This document shows, one piece after another, positions 42,199 through 51,088 of a stretch of 64,000 nucleotides of DNA. Each line of letters begins with the position of its first letter. The stretch's first letter is position 1. A program made the translations under genes and the position numbers. Source of the DNA: Actinobacteria bacterium OK074 (GTDB taxonomy: Bacteria; Actinomycetota; Actinomycetes; Streptomycetales; Streptomycetaceae); NCBI GenBank assembly GCA_001298575.1, contig LJCV01000258.1, positions 1 through 64,000 of the forward strand. Direction: 5' to 3'. The notes beneath the pieces were generated by a model, which saw only the letters and a program-made list of their open reading frames with translations, was not told the DNA's origin and searched no databases.

Positions 42199-42750
42199 AT
42201 GTCTTCGACGCCCCTCACGTTCCAACTGGACCCACCCGTCACCCCCGCCCTCCGCGACGAGATCCTCCGGATGTGGACCGACGTGTCCAACGCGGGTGGC
42301 GCCGTCGGGTTCGTCGCGCCGGTGACCGCGGAGGAGATACGGCCCGAGCTGGTGAAGCAGTTCGTGGCGATGGTCGAGGGGCGCGGCCGGCTGCTCGTCG
42401 GGCGGGACGGTGACGGTGCGGTCGGCGGTGACGGTGCGGTCGTCGCGTCCGTGTTCATCGCGCAGAACACCCACCGCCTCATGCGCCACTGGGTGTGGCT
42501 GCACACCGTCATGGTGCACCCGGAGCGGCAGGGGCACGGCTACGGCCGCGAGCTGCTCCAAGCCGCCGCCGACGCCGCCCGCACCCTCCCCGGCATCACC
42601 GCGATCCGCCTCGGCTGCCGCGGCGGCCACGGCCTGGAGAACTTCTACGCCTCCTGCGGCTACAAGGAGGTCGGCCGCGTCCCCGACGCGATCCGGGTCG
42701 CCGAGGGGGACTACCGGGACGACATCGCCATGCTGCTGCCCCTGATGTGA
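42199..42750 (+). CDS. GNAT family N-acetyltransferase
   Basis: A 183-residue acyltransferase. The acetyl-CoA binding region is WLHTVMVHPERQGHGYGRELLQAAADAAR (Q/RxxGxG/A), followed by IRLGCRGGHGLENFYASCGYKEVGRVP, the usual C-terminal strand and helix of single-domain GNATs. The leaderless start at 42199 is supported by the promoter spacing. The substrate is unknown. Confidence 0.82.
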   Translation: MSSTPLTFQLDPPVTPALRDEILRMWTDVSNAGGAVGFVAPVTAEEIRPELVKQFVAMVEGRGRLLVGRDGDGAVGGDGAVVASVFIAQNTHRLMRHWVWLHTVMVHPERQGHGYGRELLQAAADAARTLPGITAIRLGCRGGHGLENFYASCGYKEVGRVPDAIRVAEGDYRDDIAMLLPLM

Positions 42751-42878
42751 ACCACGCCCCCGGGGCCCCGCATTCAAGATCCACCCACCGGCGTGCTTCA
42801 CTGGACGACGGCCCTGGATGACGGCCTTTGCGGACGTTGGAAACGTTCGGAGCATTCGGAACGGAAGAGTGGATTGAG

Positions 42879-43229
42879 ATGTTCCGCTACACGATGATGC
42901 GCCTCGGGATCTTCGTGGGCTGCCTGCTGGCCGTCTGGGGGCTCGTCTACTTCGGCCTTGTCCCGCGCGGCTTCGGCGCCTCCAACGACATGTGGATCGT
43001 GCTGCTCGCGCTGCTGGTCTCCGCGCCGATCAGCTTCGTCGTACTGCGCGGCGAGCGCGACCGGGCGGCGGTCCAGGTCGCCGCGCGGGTCGACCGCATG
43101 AAGGCGAACCTGGACGCGAACCGCAGCCAGGAGGACGAGGAGGACGACGTGGCACGGGATGTGACACGGGGCGTCGCGCGCACGGAGGAGAGCGAGCCGG
43201 CGCAGCCCGCACAGGGTCAGCCTTCCTGA
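42879..43229 (+). CDS. DUF4229 membrane protein
   Basis: 116 residues. Two membrane segments, MFRYTMMRLGIFVGCLLAVWGLVYFG and MWIVLLALLVSAPISFVVL, are followed by an acidic cytoplasmic tail (RMKANLDANRSQEDEEDD). This matches the DUF4229 family seen widely in Actinobacteria near menaquinone genes. Function unknown. ATG at 42879 has GGATTGAG upstream. Confidence 0.75.
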   Translation: MFRYTMMRLGIFVGCLLAVWGLVYFGLVPRGFGASNDMWIVLLALLVSAPISFVVLRGERDRAAVQVAARVDRMKANLDANRSQEDEEDDVARDVTRGVARTEESEPAQPAQGQPS

Positions 43230-43308
43230 CCAACCGGGTCAGCCTTCCTGACCAGGGGTCCACGGAGTTCCACAGGCTTACCCGGGGTCCACCTCCGCAC
43301 GGCCCAAC

Positions 43309-43321
43309 TACTCTTGCCCCC
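43309..43321 (+). promoter_or_regulatory. -10 box for leaderless TetR gene
   Basis: TACTCT at 43309-43314 lies 7 nt before the ATG at 43322. No ribosome site is seen. Upstream is a 22-nt direct repeat with GTCAGCCTTCCTGAC, a short palindrome, at about 43216-43252. Confidence 0.35.
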
Positions 43322-43966
43322 ATGGGCGCTGTGAAGACCAAACGGATGCCGCGGGCGGTGCGCGAGCGGCAGATGCTGGACGCCGCCGTGCGCACCTTCG
43401 GCCAACGGGGCTACCGTTCCGCCTCCATGGACGAGATCGCCGAACTCGCGGGCGTCTCCAAGCCGTTGGTGTACCTGTACCTGAACTCCAAGGAAGACCT
43501 CTTCACCGCCTGCATCCGCCGTGAGGCCGCCGCGCTCGTCAAGGCCGTCCGCGGTGGCGTGCGGCCCGAACTGCCCGCCGACCGGCAACTCTGGGACGGA
43601 CTGGGGGCGTTCTTCACGCACACCGCCGAACACCCCGACGGCTGGGCCATCCTGCACTTCCAGGCGCGCACGCATGGTGAGCCCTTCGCCGCGGAGGTCG
43701 CCGGGATGCGGTGCGAACTCGTCGCGTTCGTCACGGAGTTGATCCTGGCCGCCGCGCGGGAGGCGCACCGCGACCCGGACCTGCCCGCGCGCGAGGTCGC
43801 CGGGCTGGCCGAGGCGCTGGTCGGCGCGGCGGAGTCCCTCGCGGCGTGGGCGAACGCCACCGAGGGCGTGTCCGCGCGGCAGGCCGCGGCGACGCTGATG
43901 AACTTCGCCTGGGCGGGCCTGGGCAACATGATGCGCGGCAGCTCCTGGACCCCGCCGGCGGCCTGA
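43322..43966 (+). CDS. TetR family regulator
   Basis: A 214-residue regulator. The N-terminal helix-turn-helix is MLDAAVRTFGQRGYRSASMDEIAELAGVSKPLVYLYLNSKEDLF. The C-terminal effector domain is helical. No divergent target is obvious; the gene precedes the deaminase-like operon by 190 nt. It could regulate itself or that operon. Confidence 0.87.
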   Translation: MGAVKTKRMPRAVRERQMLDAAVRTFGQRGYRSASMDEIAELAGVSKPLVYLYLNSKEDLFTACIRREAAALVKAVRGGVRPELPADRQLWDGLGAFFTHTAEHPDGWAILHFQARTHGEPFAAEVAGMRCELVAFVTELILAAAREAHRDPDLPAREVAGLAEALVGAAESLAAWANATEGVSARQAAATLMNFAWAGLGNMMRGSSWTPPAA

Positions 43967-44155
43967 ACCGCCCTCTCCGCCACGGCGGTTGCCCTCGTGT
44001 GAGGGAACTGGGAACCGTCTGTGTGCGATACCGCGTGCCCCCTTGTGAACTCCGGCGTCGGGAGCACAATGCCGGTACCCCTCCGGGTGCCCGGTGTCCC
44101 ACGCGACACGACGTTCGCGGCACCCGTCGGGGGAACGGGGAAGGAGCCGCAGCCG

Positions 44156-46435
44156 ATGCTGCCTGCTGTCATGTGCCATGGCCCGGGACGCGAACGTCCA
44201 GGAAGCCGTGCGTTGTTGAAGGCGTCCGCCTGGGCGACCGCCGTACTGCTGAGCGCAACTCCGGTGCTGTTGCCGGGGGTTGCGACGGCGGAACCGGGGG
44301 CGGCGGCGCGGGCCGTCGTCGCTGCGGGCAAGAAACCGACGCCGTCCGGCCGGTCGTTGACACAGCTCGACGACTGGTTCGACACCCCCGTCGGCCGGAT
44401 GGCGCTCGTCGCCCGGGAGGCGAGGCGCCTGGAGAACAAGCCCCTGCGGAACATGGCCGTCGGTTTCGTGGACATCACCGGCCTGGAGGATCTGGACACC
44501 GCGGGCTACGAGATCGTGGACGTCGACGAGTTGAAGGGGTCCGACCCCGCGCTCTACCAGCAGCTCGGGCTCGCCGACCGCCCGCAGATCCAGAAGTTCG
44601 CCATCATCCGGCAGTCCAACAACGCGTCCAGCAAGGTGTCCGAGAACCACTCCGAAGTCCTCATGATCAAACGGGAGTTGCCCTACCTCGGGGTCAGGGA
44701 CTCCAACCGGGTCTTCTTCGTGGGCAGCGACCGTTCGCCCTGCAAGAGCTGCGCTCCGCAGATCCCGAAGGACGCGGACGTGGTCTACGGCGTCAAGGAC
44801 GGCAAGGGCTCGACCACGGAGCTGGAGGAACGCATCGCGGCGGCCAAGTCCGGTGTGGAGAAGGACGGGACGTTCAAGAAGGAGGTGGCGCAGGAGCGGG
44901 CGCGGATCGAGGAGCGCAAGAAAGCGGCACCGCGGCGCAAGGCGCGACTGGCCAAGCAGACACGGACGTTCTTCCAGACGGACCCCGGGACGAGCGGCAG
45001 TTGCGGCCTCGGCCTTGGTTCCCACCCCTCCGGCGTCCAGCAGGCGGCCTTCACCTCCACCTCCACCTCCCGTGCCGTACCGGCCGACTGCGGCGACAGC
45101 GACGAGTCGAAGTCCGGCACCGCGGCCGGCGTACCCCAAAGCGGCCTGGTCACAGCGCTTTCGCAGCCCGTCGCCCAAGCCCCCGGCGGCATCGACTTCT
45201 CCTCCCTCCAGCTCCGCTACCTCTCCGACCCCGGCGACGGCAGCGGACTCCAGTACTCCTTCCAGGCCCCCACCTCCACCACCGGCGGCACCGCCCCGGT
45301 GGAGGGCGTCGACGCCGCCCGGCTCACCTCGGACGCGTTCTTCGTCTGGCTCGAACTGCACCCCTCGACGTTCTGGGTGAACCTCAACCCGACCGAACCC
45401 GACCGCATCGTCGACGCCGACATGGGCCGTACCGACGTCGGCCGGATCATGCTCCAGGCGGACCTGCGGCTGAAGAAGGACGTCGGCGCGCTCATCCACC
45501 CGGACACCGCGCTCGGCAAGAAGTACTACGCCCGACTCGACGGCACCTGCTCCTCGTCACGGGTGTGGATCGTGCCCGCAGCCGCCGACGTCCGCCGCGA
45601 CGGCGACAAGCTGTACATCCTCAAGGCGCCGCTCAAGGTCAAGATGGAGTCCGAGTACCTCCAACTCCCGGCCGACCAGGAGTCGTTGGGCAGCTGCCCG
45701 AAGGAGGACGACGCCACCCGCGCGCACAACGAGGCGCTCTTCCGCAGCCTGGTCCTGCCGGAGCTGACAAAGCGGGTGAACACCGCCGCGGCCTACGCCG
45801 ACCTCCGCCGCGTCTACCTCGCCCGCGTCGCCGCCCAGTGGTACCGCGACCTCAGCCAGTCCCAACAGACCACCTACGGGGGCCTGGTCGACCAGGGGGA
45901 CATCAACTCCTGGAAGACCAGGACCACTTGGAAGCCCAAGGACACCTTCGACCGGTACGTCCGCTCGTACACGAAGGGCGACTACCACGTCACCCGCACG
46001 GTGACCAAGGGCAACTACCGCTACACGTACACCTATGTCTACGGCGGCGTCGACCTCACCTCCGTGCCGCTGCACCAGGTCTCCGACAGCTCCTTCGACA
46101 CGCACTACTCGGGCCTGTCCAAGGACGTCGACGCCTCCCTGACCCACCCCTCCGGCGGCGGCGACTCCGGCGCGCTGTGGCTCGGCTCCCCGACTCCGCT
46201 CCAGGCGGCCGGACTTGACGCACCGGACGCCGGATCCACCTCCTGGCTACGGGACGTGACGGCACCCCGCGTGCTGCTGCCGGTCCTGCTCGTCCCGCTC
46301 GCCGTCCTCCTGCTGTGGCGCCGCAGCCGCCGTCTCTCCACCGCCGGTACGGCAAGTCCCTTGCGCCGGGCGGCCGTTCAACGAGATCGACGAGATCAGC
46401 GAGATCGCCGAGTTCCACGAGGGAGGAAGCCGTGA
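44156..46435 (+). CDS. Secreted, C-terminally anchored protein with zinc-deaminase-like motif
   Basis: 759 residues. A basic N-terminus and hydrophobic core (LKASAWATAVLLSATPVLLPG) ending ATA-EPG form a signal peptide. A domain at ~115-205 carries NHSEVLM (His165, Glu167) and RSPCKSCAP (Cys196, Cys199), the HxE...PCxxC zinc pattern of the cytidine-deaminase-like superfamily, which includes many polymorphic-toxin deaminases. A long extracytoplasmic region follows, then one membrane segment (VLLPVLLVPLAVLLLW, ~706-721) and a basic tail. ATG at 44156 has AAGGAG at 9 nt. Its stop overlaps the next gene by one base. Activity and substrate are unproven; no Streptomyces homologue comes to mind. Confidence 0.68.
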   Translation: MLPAVMCHGPGRERPGSRALLKASAWATAVLLSATPVLLPGVATAEPGAAARAVVAAGKKPTPSGRSLTQLDDWFDTPVGRMALVAREARRLENKPLRNMAVGFVDITGLEDLDTAGYEIVDVDELKGSDPALYQQLGLADRPQIQKFAIIRQSNNASSKVSENHSEVLMIKRELPYLGVRDSNRVFFVGSDRSPCKSCAPQIPKDADVVYGVKDGKGSTTELEERIAAAKSGVEKDGTFKKEVAQERARIEERKKAAPRRKARLAKQTRTFFQTDPGTSGSCGLGLGSHPSGVQQAAFTSTSTSRAVPADCGDSDESKSGTAAGVPQSGLVTALSQPVAQAPGGIDFSSLQLRYLSDPGDGSGLQYSFQAPTSTTGGTAPVEGVDAARLTSDAFFVWLELHPSTFWVNLNPTEPDRIVDADMGRTDVGRIMLQADLRLKKDVGALIHPDTALGKKYYARLDGTCSSSRVWIVPAAADVRRDGDKLYILKAPLKVKMESEYLQLPADQESLGSCPKEDDATRAHNEALFRSLVLPELTKRVNTAAAYADLRRVYLARVAAQWYRDLSQSQQTTYGGLVDQGDINSWKTRTTWKPKDTFDRYVRSYTKGDYHVTRTVTKGNYRYTYTYVYGGVDLTSVPLHQVSDSSFDTHYSGLSKDVDASLTHPSGGGDSGALWLGSPTPLQAAGLDAPDAGSTSWLRDVTAPRVLLPVLLVPLAVLLLWRRSRRLSTAGTASPLRRAAVQRDRRDQRDRRVPRGRKP

Positions 46436-46881
46436 TGTCCGACGACGAACAGAACCCTGTCCCTGTCCCCGTCCCCGCGCCCACCCTCGCCGCCGCCGAC
46501 GATCCCGAACGCCGTCCTCGCCCCTACCTCCGGCTGATGGCCGCCGTCGGGGCCGTCGGACTTGTGGCCGCCGCGGTCGCCGTCATCGTCTCCGTCTCCA
46601 CCGACCCCGTGTTCCAACTGCCGGAGAGCGTACCGACGTTGCCCAGCGTCCTCCCGACCGGCACCACCCTGCCCAGCATCCCCGACATCCCGGTCCTGCC
46701 CAGCGATCTGCCGACCGACTACACGACCAACCTCCCCACCTCCATCCCCACCGAGGACTTCCCGACCTCCCTGCCGAGCAACCTCCTGCCCGGCTACGAC
46801 CTCCCCAGCTACGACCTCCCCAGCGACCTCCCGACGGACCTGCCGTCCCTGTCGCTTCCCCAGGCCGGAGGCGGCCAGTGA
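46435..46881 (+). CDS. Small membrane protein with Pro/Thr/Ser/Leu-rich ectodomain
   Basis: 148 residues: a Pro/Val-rich cytoplasmic start, one membrane segment (LMAAVGAVGLVAAAVAVIVSV), and an outer ~85 residues of repeated short LP(S/T) units such as LPTDLPSLSLP and NLPTSIPTEDFP. The ectodomain is probably extended or cell-wall spanning. ATG overlaps the previous stop (TGATG) and has GGGAGG upstream; its stop overlaps the PrsW start. No family recognised. Confidence 0.68.
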   Translation: MSDDEQNPVPVPVPAPTLAAADDPERRPRPYLRLMAAVGAVGLVAAAVAVIVSVSTDPVFQLPESVPTLPSVLPTGTTLPSIPDIPVLPSDLPTDYTTNLPTSIPTEDFPTSLPSNLLPGYDLPSYDLPSDLPTDLPSLSLPQAGGGQ

Positions 46882-48458
46882 CCCCCACCCCCGAAGCGAT
46901 TCCCCCGACTTCTCTGGTGCCGTCGATGCCCACACGCCCACCGGGCGCCCCGAGTTCGGGCCCGAGCCCGAGCCCACGCGTCCCGCGGCACGGCATCGCG
47001 AGCGCGATTGCCGTCGCCGGTGTGCTGTCCGTGGCGTACGCGATCGGCCAGATCCTGTACTGGGCCGCGCCCGACATCGTCTCGCCGTCCCCGTGGGTGA
47101 AGGTCTGGCTGCTGCCGGAGCCGACGCCGTTCCGGGTGACCCGGTACCTGCTCGTCGCGGGCTGGTGCGTCGCCGCCGCGCTCGCCCTCGTCCTGCTGCT
47201 CACCCGCCGCCACGCCACCACGGCCGACGCCGACGCGGTACGCTCCGAACTCCCCTTCCTCCTCCAACTCGCCACCCGTACCTGCCAGTTCGGCATCCTC
47301 GGCGCGCTCCTGCTGCCCTTCGCCGCGATGCCACTCGCCGCTCTCGGCAGCAACTTCCCCCAACTCCTGCTCTGCCTGCCCACCACCGCGGCGGCCCTGT
47401 TCCTCGTCCACCGGGCGCAGTTGTACCGCCGGATGCCCGGCTGGCTGCTGCTGTCCGGCTTCGGCTGGGGCGTGCTGATCGGCGGCGGCTTCGGGCTCGT
47501 CATGATCACCTGGTTCCAGCGGTACGGCGCCGGGTACTTCCTCGACTTCAGGCGCCCGCGCGGCAGTATCCGCGAGATCTACACGCTGTTCTGCCTCAAC
47601 GGCGCCGTCGTCACGGAGTTGGGCAAGGCCGCCGGGGTCGCCGTCCTCTTCCTGCTCTTCCGGCGGCACATCGACGGCGTGGTCTCCGGGGTGGTGCTCG
47701 GCGCGGCCGTCGGGCTCGGGTTCAACCTCACCGAAACCGTCCACTACTTGGGGTTCATTCAGTCCGCGCACCACCCCGCGCAGTTCTGGGACCGCCAGGT
47801 GGTCGGGCTGTTCGCGGCGCACGTGGCGTTCACCGCGCTCGTCGGGGCCGGGTTCGGCGCGGCCCGCTGGCTGCCGGAGCGGCGGGACCGGTGGGTGGCC
47901 GTCGGCGGCGGACTGCTCGCCGCGGTGGGCGGGCACTTCGAGACGGACGTGGTGCTGATGCGGCTCGACCAGCACCGGGGCGAGTGGTTCGGCCACCACG
48001 AGACCCTGAGCCTGCTCCTGGGGATCCCCCTGATGACCCTCATCACCTCGGGCGTCTTCGTCGTGCTGTACGTGCTGATCCTGCGGCGGGGGCTGCGCGC
48101 CCAGGCGGCGGGGCTGGCCCGTGCCCTGCACGCGGAGTCGGGGCTGTCCGGTGGGCCCGCCCGCGCGGCCGTCACCGCCCCCGAGATTCCCCTACTGCTC
48201 TCCCCGCGCCGCCGCCTGCTCCTGGAACTGCGGGTCTGGCGCCGCGACGGCACCGCCGGGCTACGGCACCTCGTCCGCTTCCAACAGGCCCAGCTCGACC
48301 TCGCCACCCAACACTGGCACCGGGAACGCGACGGCGCCGACATCTTCGTACCCGACGATCATCAACTCCGCGCGAGGGTGCTGGAGTTGAAGGGGCTGGG
48401 GACCGCCGCGGCGACCCCGTCCGGGCAGGCCCCGCCGGCACAGGAGGCACTCTCGTGA
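46878..48458 (+). CDS. PrsW-family intramembrane metalloprotease
   Basis: 526 residues with about nine membrane segments. Motifs of the CPBP/PrsW glutamic protease superfamily are present: TELGK (Glu247, Lys250) for the EExxK motif with only one Glu, GFNLTETVHY (FxxxE, Glu286), and FAAHVAF (His315). PrsW-type proteases cut membrane-anchored anti-sigma factors or other membrane proteins. The C-terminal ~120 residues are cytoplasmic and charged. The GTG overlaps the previous stop. Context suggests the neighbouring anchored proteins as possible substrates. Confidence 0.78.
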   Translation: MTPTPEAIPPTSLVPSMPTRPPGAPSSGPSPSPRVPRHGIASAIAVAGVLSVAYAIGQILYWAAPDIVSPSPWVKVWLLPEPTPFRVTRYLLVAGWCVAAALALVLLLTRRHATTADADAVRSELPFLLQLATRTCQFGILGALLLPFAAMPLAALGSNFPQLLLCLPTTAAALFLVHRAQLYRRMPGWLLLSGFGWGVLIGGGFGLVMITWFQRYGAGYFLDFRRPRGSIREIYTLFCLNGAVVTELGKAAGVAVLFLLFRRHIDGVVSGVVLGAAVGLGFNLTETVHYLGFIQSAHHPAQFWDRQVVGLFAAHVAFTALVGAGFGAARWLPERRDRWVAVGGGLLAAVGGHFETDVVLMRLDQHRGEWFGHHETLSLLLGIPLMTLITSGVFVVLYVLILRRGLRAQAAGLARALHAESGLSGGPARAAVTAPEIPLLLSPRRRLLLELRVWRRDGTAGLRHLVRFQQAQLDLATQHWHRERDGADIFVPDDHQLRARVLELKGLGTAAATPSGQAPPAQEALS

Positions 48459-48937
48459 CGACCAGTATGCGTCCCGCCCTCGTCGGACGGCTGGCCGCGC
48501 TCGCCGCCGCCACCGTGCTGCTCGTCCTCGGTACGTCCGCGCCCGCGTCCGCGCAGTGCGCGGCCCCTACGTATCACGGGGGTCTGCCCGTACGGGTCGG
48601 GGCCTGCCCGGAGGGGGTCGCCGGGGGCGCGTCGGGCGGGGTGTGGGCGGTCGTCGTCCTCGCGGTGGGGCTGTGGATCGCGTACGCCCGGTCCCGCTCG
48701 GGGGCCACGACGGAGGCGGATCTGGGCGTGATCGATGCGGTGTTCGGCGCGGCGGCGGAGGCGACCGCGGCGGAGGCGACCGCTGCGGAGGCAGCCGCTG
48801 ATGAGGCCGAGGAGGGCACTCCGTACGAGCACCCCCCTCACCCGGGAGCCACGGAACCCGAGCCCACGGAACCCGGGCCCACCGCACCGGGTCCCCCGGA
48901 GTCCGGGCCGCAGGGAACCCCTCCGGGAACCCCTTAG
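48455..48937 (+). CDS. Small secreted/anchored protein, Pro/Glu-rich C-terminus
   Basis: 160 residues. A signal peptide (LAALAAATVLLVLGTSAPASA) is followed by a short Cys-containing segment (QCAAPTYHGGLPVRVGACPEG, two Cys), a membrane segment (GVWAVVVLAVGLWIAYA), an Ala/Glu-rich region with AEATA repeats, and a Pro/Glu/Thr tail. GTG at 48455 overlaps the PrsW stop and has AGGAGG eight nt upstream. It ends the four-gene operon. Function unknown. Confidence 0.65.
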   Translation: MTTSMRPALVGRLAALAAATVLLVLGTSAPASAQCAAPTYHGGLPVRVGACPEGVAGGASGGVWAVVVLAVGLWIAYARSRSGATTEADLGVIDAVFGAAAEATAAEATAAEAAADEAEEGTPYEHPPHPGATEPEPTEPGPTAPGPPESGPQGTPPGTP

Positions 48938-49003
48938 CCCAGTCGAGCCAGTGCCGACCGCCGAGCAGCCCGGCTACCGACTGCCCGGCCGTCGGTCGCC
49001 CGC

Positions 49004-49918
49004 CTAATCCAGATACCCCCACGCCCCCGCCATCCCCCGCAACCCCTCCGGGATCTCCTCCGGTCGTGGCAGGGGCCTGCCCGGCTGGACCGTGCCCGTC
49101 TTGATCTTGTCCTTCCAGTCGCCGATGCCCTTGGCGAAGTCGCCGTGGTCGTGGCGGCCGTACTCCGTCATCGTCGGTTCCCAGCCGATGTCGAGGAAGT
49201 CGCAGACCGCGCGGGTGGTCTTCTCGGGGTCGGCGGTGAGGTCCTCGTAGCGGACCGTGTGGCCGGGGATGGCGTCCCGGGCCTGCTCCAGGGCCTGCAT
49301 GAACTCGCGGGTGTGGCGCACCGCTTCGTCCATGGGGCGGGTCTCGGGCGCGCCCTCGTGCCAGGAGCGGGCGATCGAGTACGGGTGCCGGATCAGGAAG
49401 AGGAAGCGCGCGTCCGGCCAGGCGGTGGCGAGGCGTTCGGCGACGAAGACGTTGCTCGGGGTCTTCTCCACCAGGAATTCCTTGCCGCTGACGGCGAGTT
49501 CGCGGTGCAGCAGGCGGTCCCAGAGGATGTGCTCGACGTCGGCGATGTTGTGCCCGGCGGCCTGCATGGCCTGACTGGCGGGCTCGGTGGTGAACTTGAC
49601 GGTGATGCGCCGGAAGTGGGTCTCGTGCGGGGAGTGCAGCCGGGAGTGGCTGTTGAGCAGGACCCGCAGGAGGGTCGAGCCGGAGCGGGGCGGGGAGAGG
49701 ACGAACACCGGTTGCCGCAGCAGCCGGTCGGTTTCCGGCCGGGCGGGCGGGCGCGCCATGGCGGCGACCCGGCCGACGGGCTGTGTCCCGTCGGCACCCG
49801 AACCACCGTCGCCGGTACCGGAGTTGAGGGGCCTGCGCGCCCTGCTGACGCGCAGGCCGGTACAGCTCTCGAAGGCGGTCTTCGCCTTCTGCTTCAGGTT
49901 GCTGTTCTTCTGTGGCAT
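49004..49918 (-). CDS. Sulfotransferase family protein
   Basis: A 304-residue PAPS-dependent sulfotransferase-type protein. The 5'-phosphosulfate loop is VLSPPRSGSTLLRVLLNSH; the 3'-phosphate-binding region is RFLFLIRHPYSIARS. The end has a DWKDKIKTG-like region conserved in such enzymes. The N-terminal ~50 residues are basic and low complexity. It lies 116 nt after the polysialyltransferase-like gene on the same strand, suggesting sulfation of a surface glycan. Confidence 0.8.
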   Translation of the reverse strand: MPQKNSNLKQKAKTAFESCTGLRVSRARRPLNSGTGDGGSGADGTQPVGRVAAMARPPARPETDRLLRQPVFVLSPPRSGSTLLRVLLNSHSRLHSPHETHFRRITVKFTTEPASQAMQAAGHNIADVEHILWDRLLHRELAVSGKEFLVEKTPSNVFVAERLATAWPDARFLFLIRHPYSIARSWHEGAPETRPMDEAVRHTREFMQALEQARDAIPGHTVRYEDLTADPEKTTRAVCDFLDIGWEPTMTEYGRHDHGDFAKGIGDWKDKIKTGTVQPGRPLPRPEEIPEGLRGMAGAWGYLD

Positions 49919-50034
49919 CTGTGGATTACCTGTCCCAGTTCAGGTAAGGCCGACCCGGAGGCGGGCCGACTCGCGTGTGACACGAGACCCACATGTAACT
50001 CAGATACCTGTGACGTACCCATGCGTGGCGTACG

Positions 50035-51027
50035 TCAGCTGTTGGTGACCTCTTCCAGGAAGGCCGCCGCCCGCGGTGACGCGTCCGGTTCCAGCCAGCC
50101 CGTCACGTCGGCGGCCACACTGATCTCCACGCTCGTGCCGGTGAGCACAAGAGGCAGTGTGTGCAGGACCGTTGACGGCAGCGTCACCAATGTTTGCGCG
50201 ACCGGTCCCCTCAACAGCTCCAGTTCCAGCGGGATTTCGGGTCGGACGATCTCCAGTGAGCCGAGGTCGGCGAGCCGGGACAGCTTGGCGGGCTGTTCGC
50301 GGCGGTGCGCGAAGTACCGCTCGGCGCCGAGCCGTTGGGCCAGTGCGGCGACCTCGGTGACGTAGCGGCCGGGGTCGATCAGGCCGGTCTCGGCGAGGGA
50401 GGTGCCGATCAGGTCGGTGCCGGGGCGCACCTGGGGCGGGCCGAAACGGCGGCGCGCCCAGGAGTAGTTGTTGACCGAGACGACCCCGCCGGGCGGCAGC
50501 CGCAGGTTCTGGGTGAGGCAGGAGAAGACCTCAAGTCGCCTGCCGTGCCCGGGAGTCAGCCGCCGTCCCGCGCGGGCGGCGGTGGCCGAGGGGCGCCCGG
50601 CGTGGTGCCAGCGGACCAGCGGCTCCCCGGCGAGCAGTTCGCGGGAGAGCTCCAGGGTGGCGGTGCCGTCGTCGACCAGGACGACGTCACGGGTACGGGC
50701 GAGCGGCAGCAGCCGTTGGATCATGCCGGAGAAGGGGTCGCCGATGACCAGCCGCCCGGCCGTCGCCAGCTTCGGCGTGAGCGTGGCCAGGGCGCGGGAG
50801 AGCGGCACCGGGTTGCGGCGCACGTCGTGCAGGACGACGGTCAGGCCCTCGCCGCGCGCCACCTCGGCCATCGCGTCCAACTGCCGCCGGGTGCCCGCGT
50901 CCCGGGGCAGCAGCACGGCGACCTCGCACCGCGCCCGGCGGGCCGCCCCGCGCCGCTCGCCGAGCGCCCACTCCAGGAGATTGAGCACCTGGGCGGGCGA
51001 CTCGACGAGCGCGAGGGTACGGGTCAC
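50035..51027 (-). CDS. Polysialyltransferase-like glycosyltransferase
   Basis: 330 residues, resembling the alpha-2,8-polysialyltransferase (POLYST) family. Features are LALVESPAQVLNLLEWA at the N-terminus, VIGDPFSGMIQRLLPLA and DVVLVDDGTATLELSRELL in the middle. GTG at 51027 has GGGAG six nt upstream. It follows the DUF6716 gene after ~61 nt. In S. coelicolor, related genes are linked to Kdn-containing teichulosonic acids; the same class of polymer is a guess here. Confidence 0.65.
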   Translation of the reverse strand: MTRTLALVESPAQVLNLLEWALGERRGAARRARCEVAVLLPRDAGTRRQLDAMAEVARGEGLTVVLHDVRRNPVPLSRALATLTPKLATAGRLVIGDPFSGMIQRLLPLARTRDVVLVDDGTATLELSRELLAGEPLVRWHHAGRPSATAARAGRRLTPGHGRRLEVFSCLTQNLRLPPGGVVSVNNYSWARRRFGPPQVRPGTDLIGTSLAETGLIDPGRYVTEVAALAQRLGAERYFAHRREQPAKLSRLADLGSLEIVRPEIPLELELLRGPVAQTLVTLPSTVLHTLPLVLTGTSVEISVAADVTGWLEPDASPRAAAFLEEVTNS

Positions 51028-51088
51028 CGTGAACTCCCGGAATTCCTGCGGCGTTTGGCCATCTGTACGGACCGGTGTCCGGGTCTGT

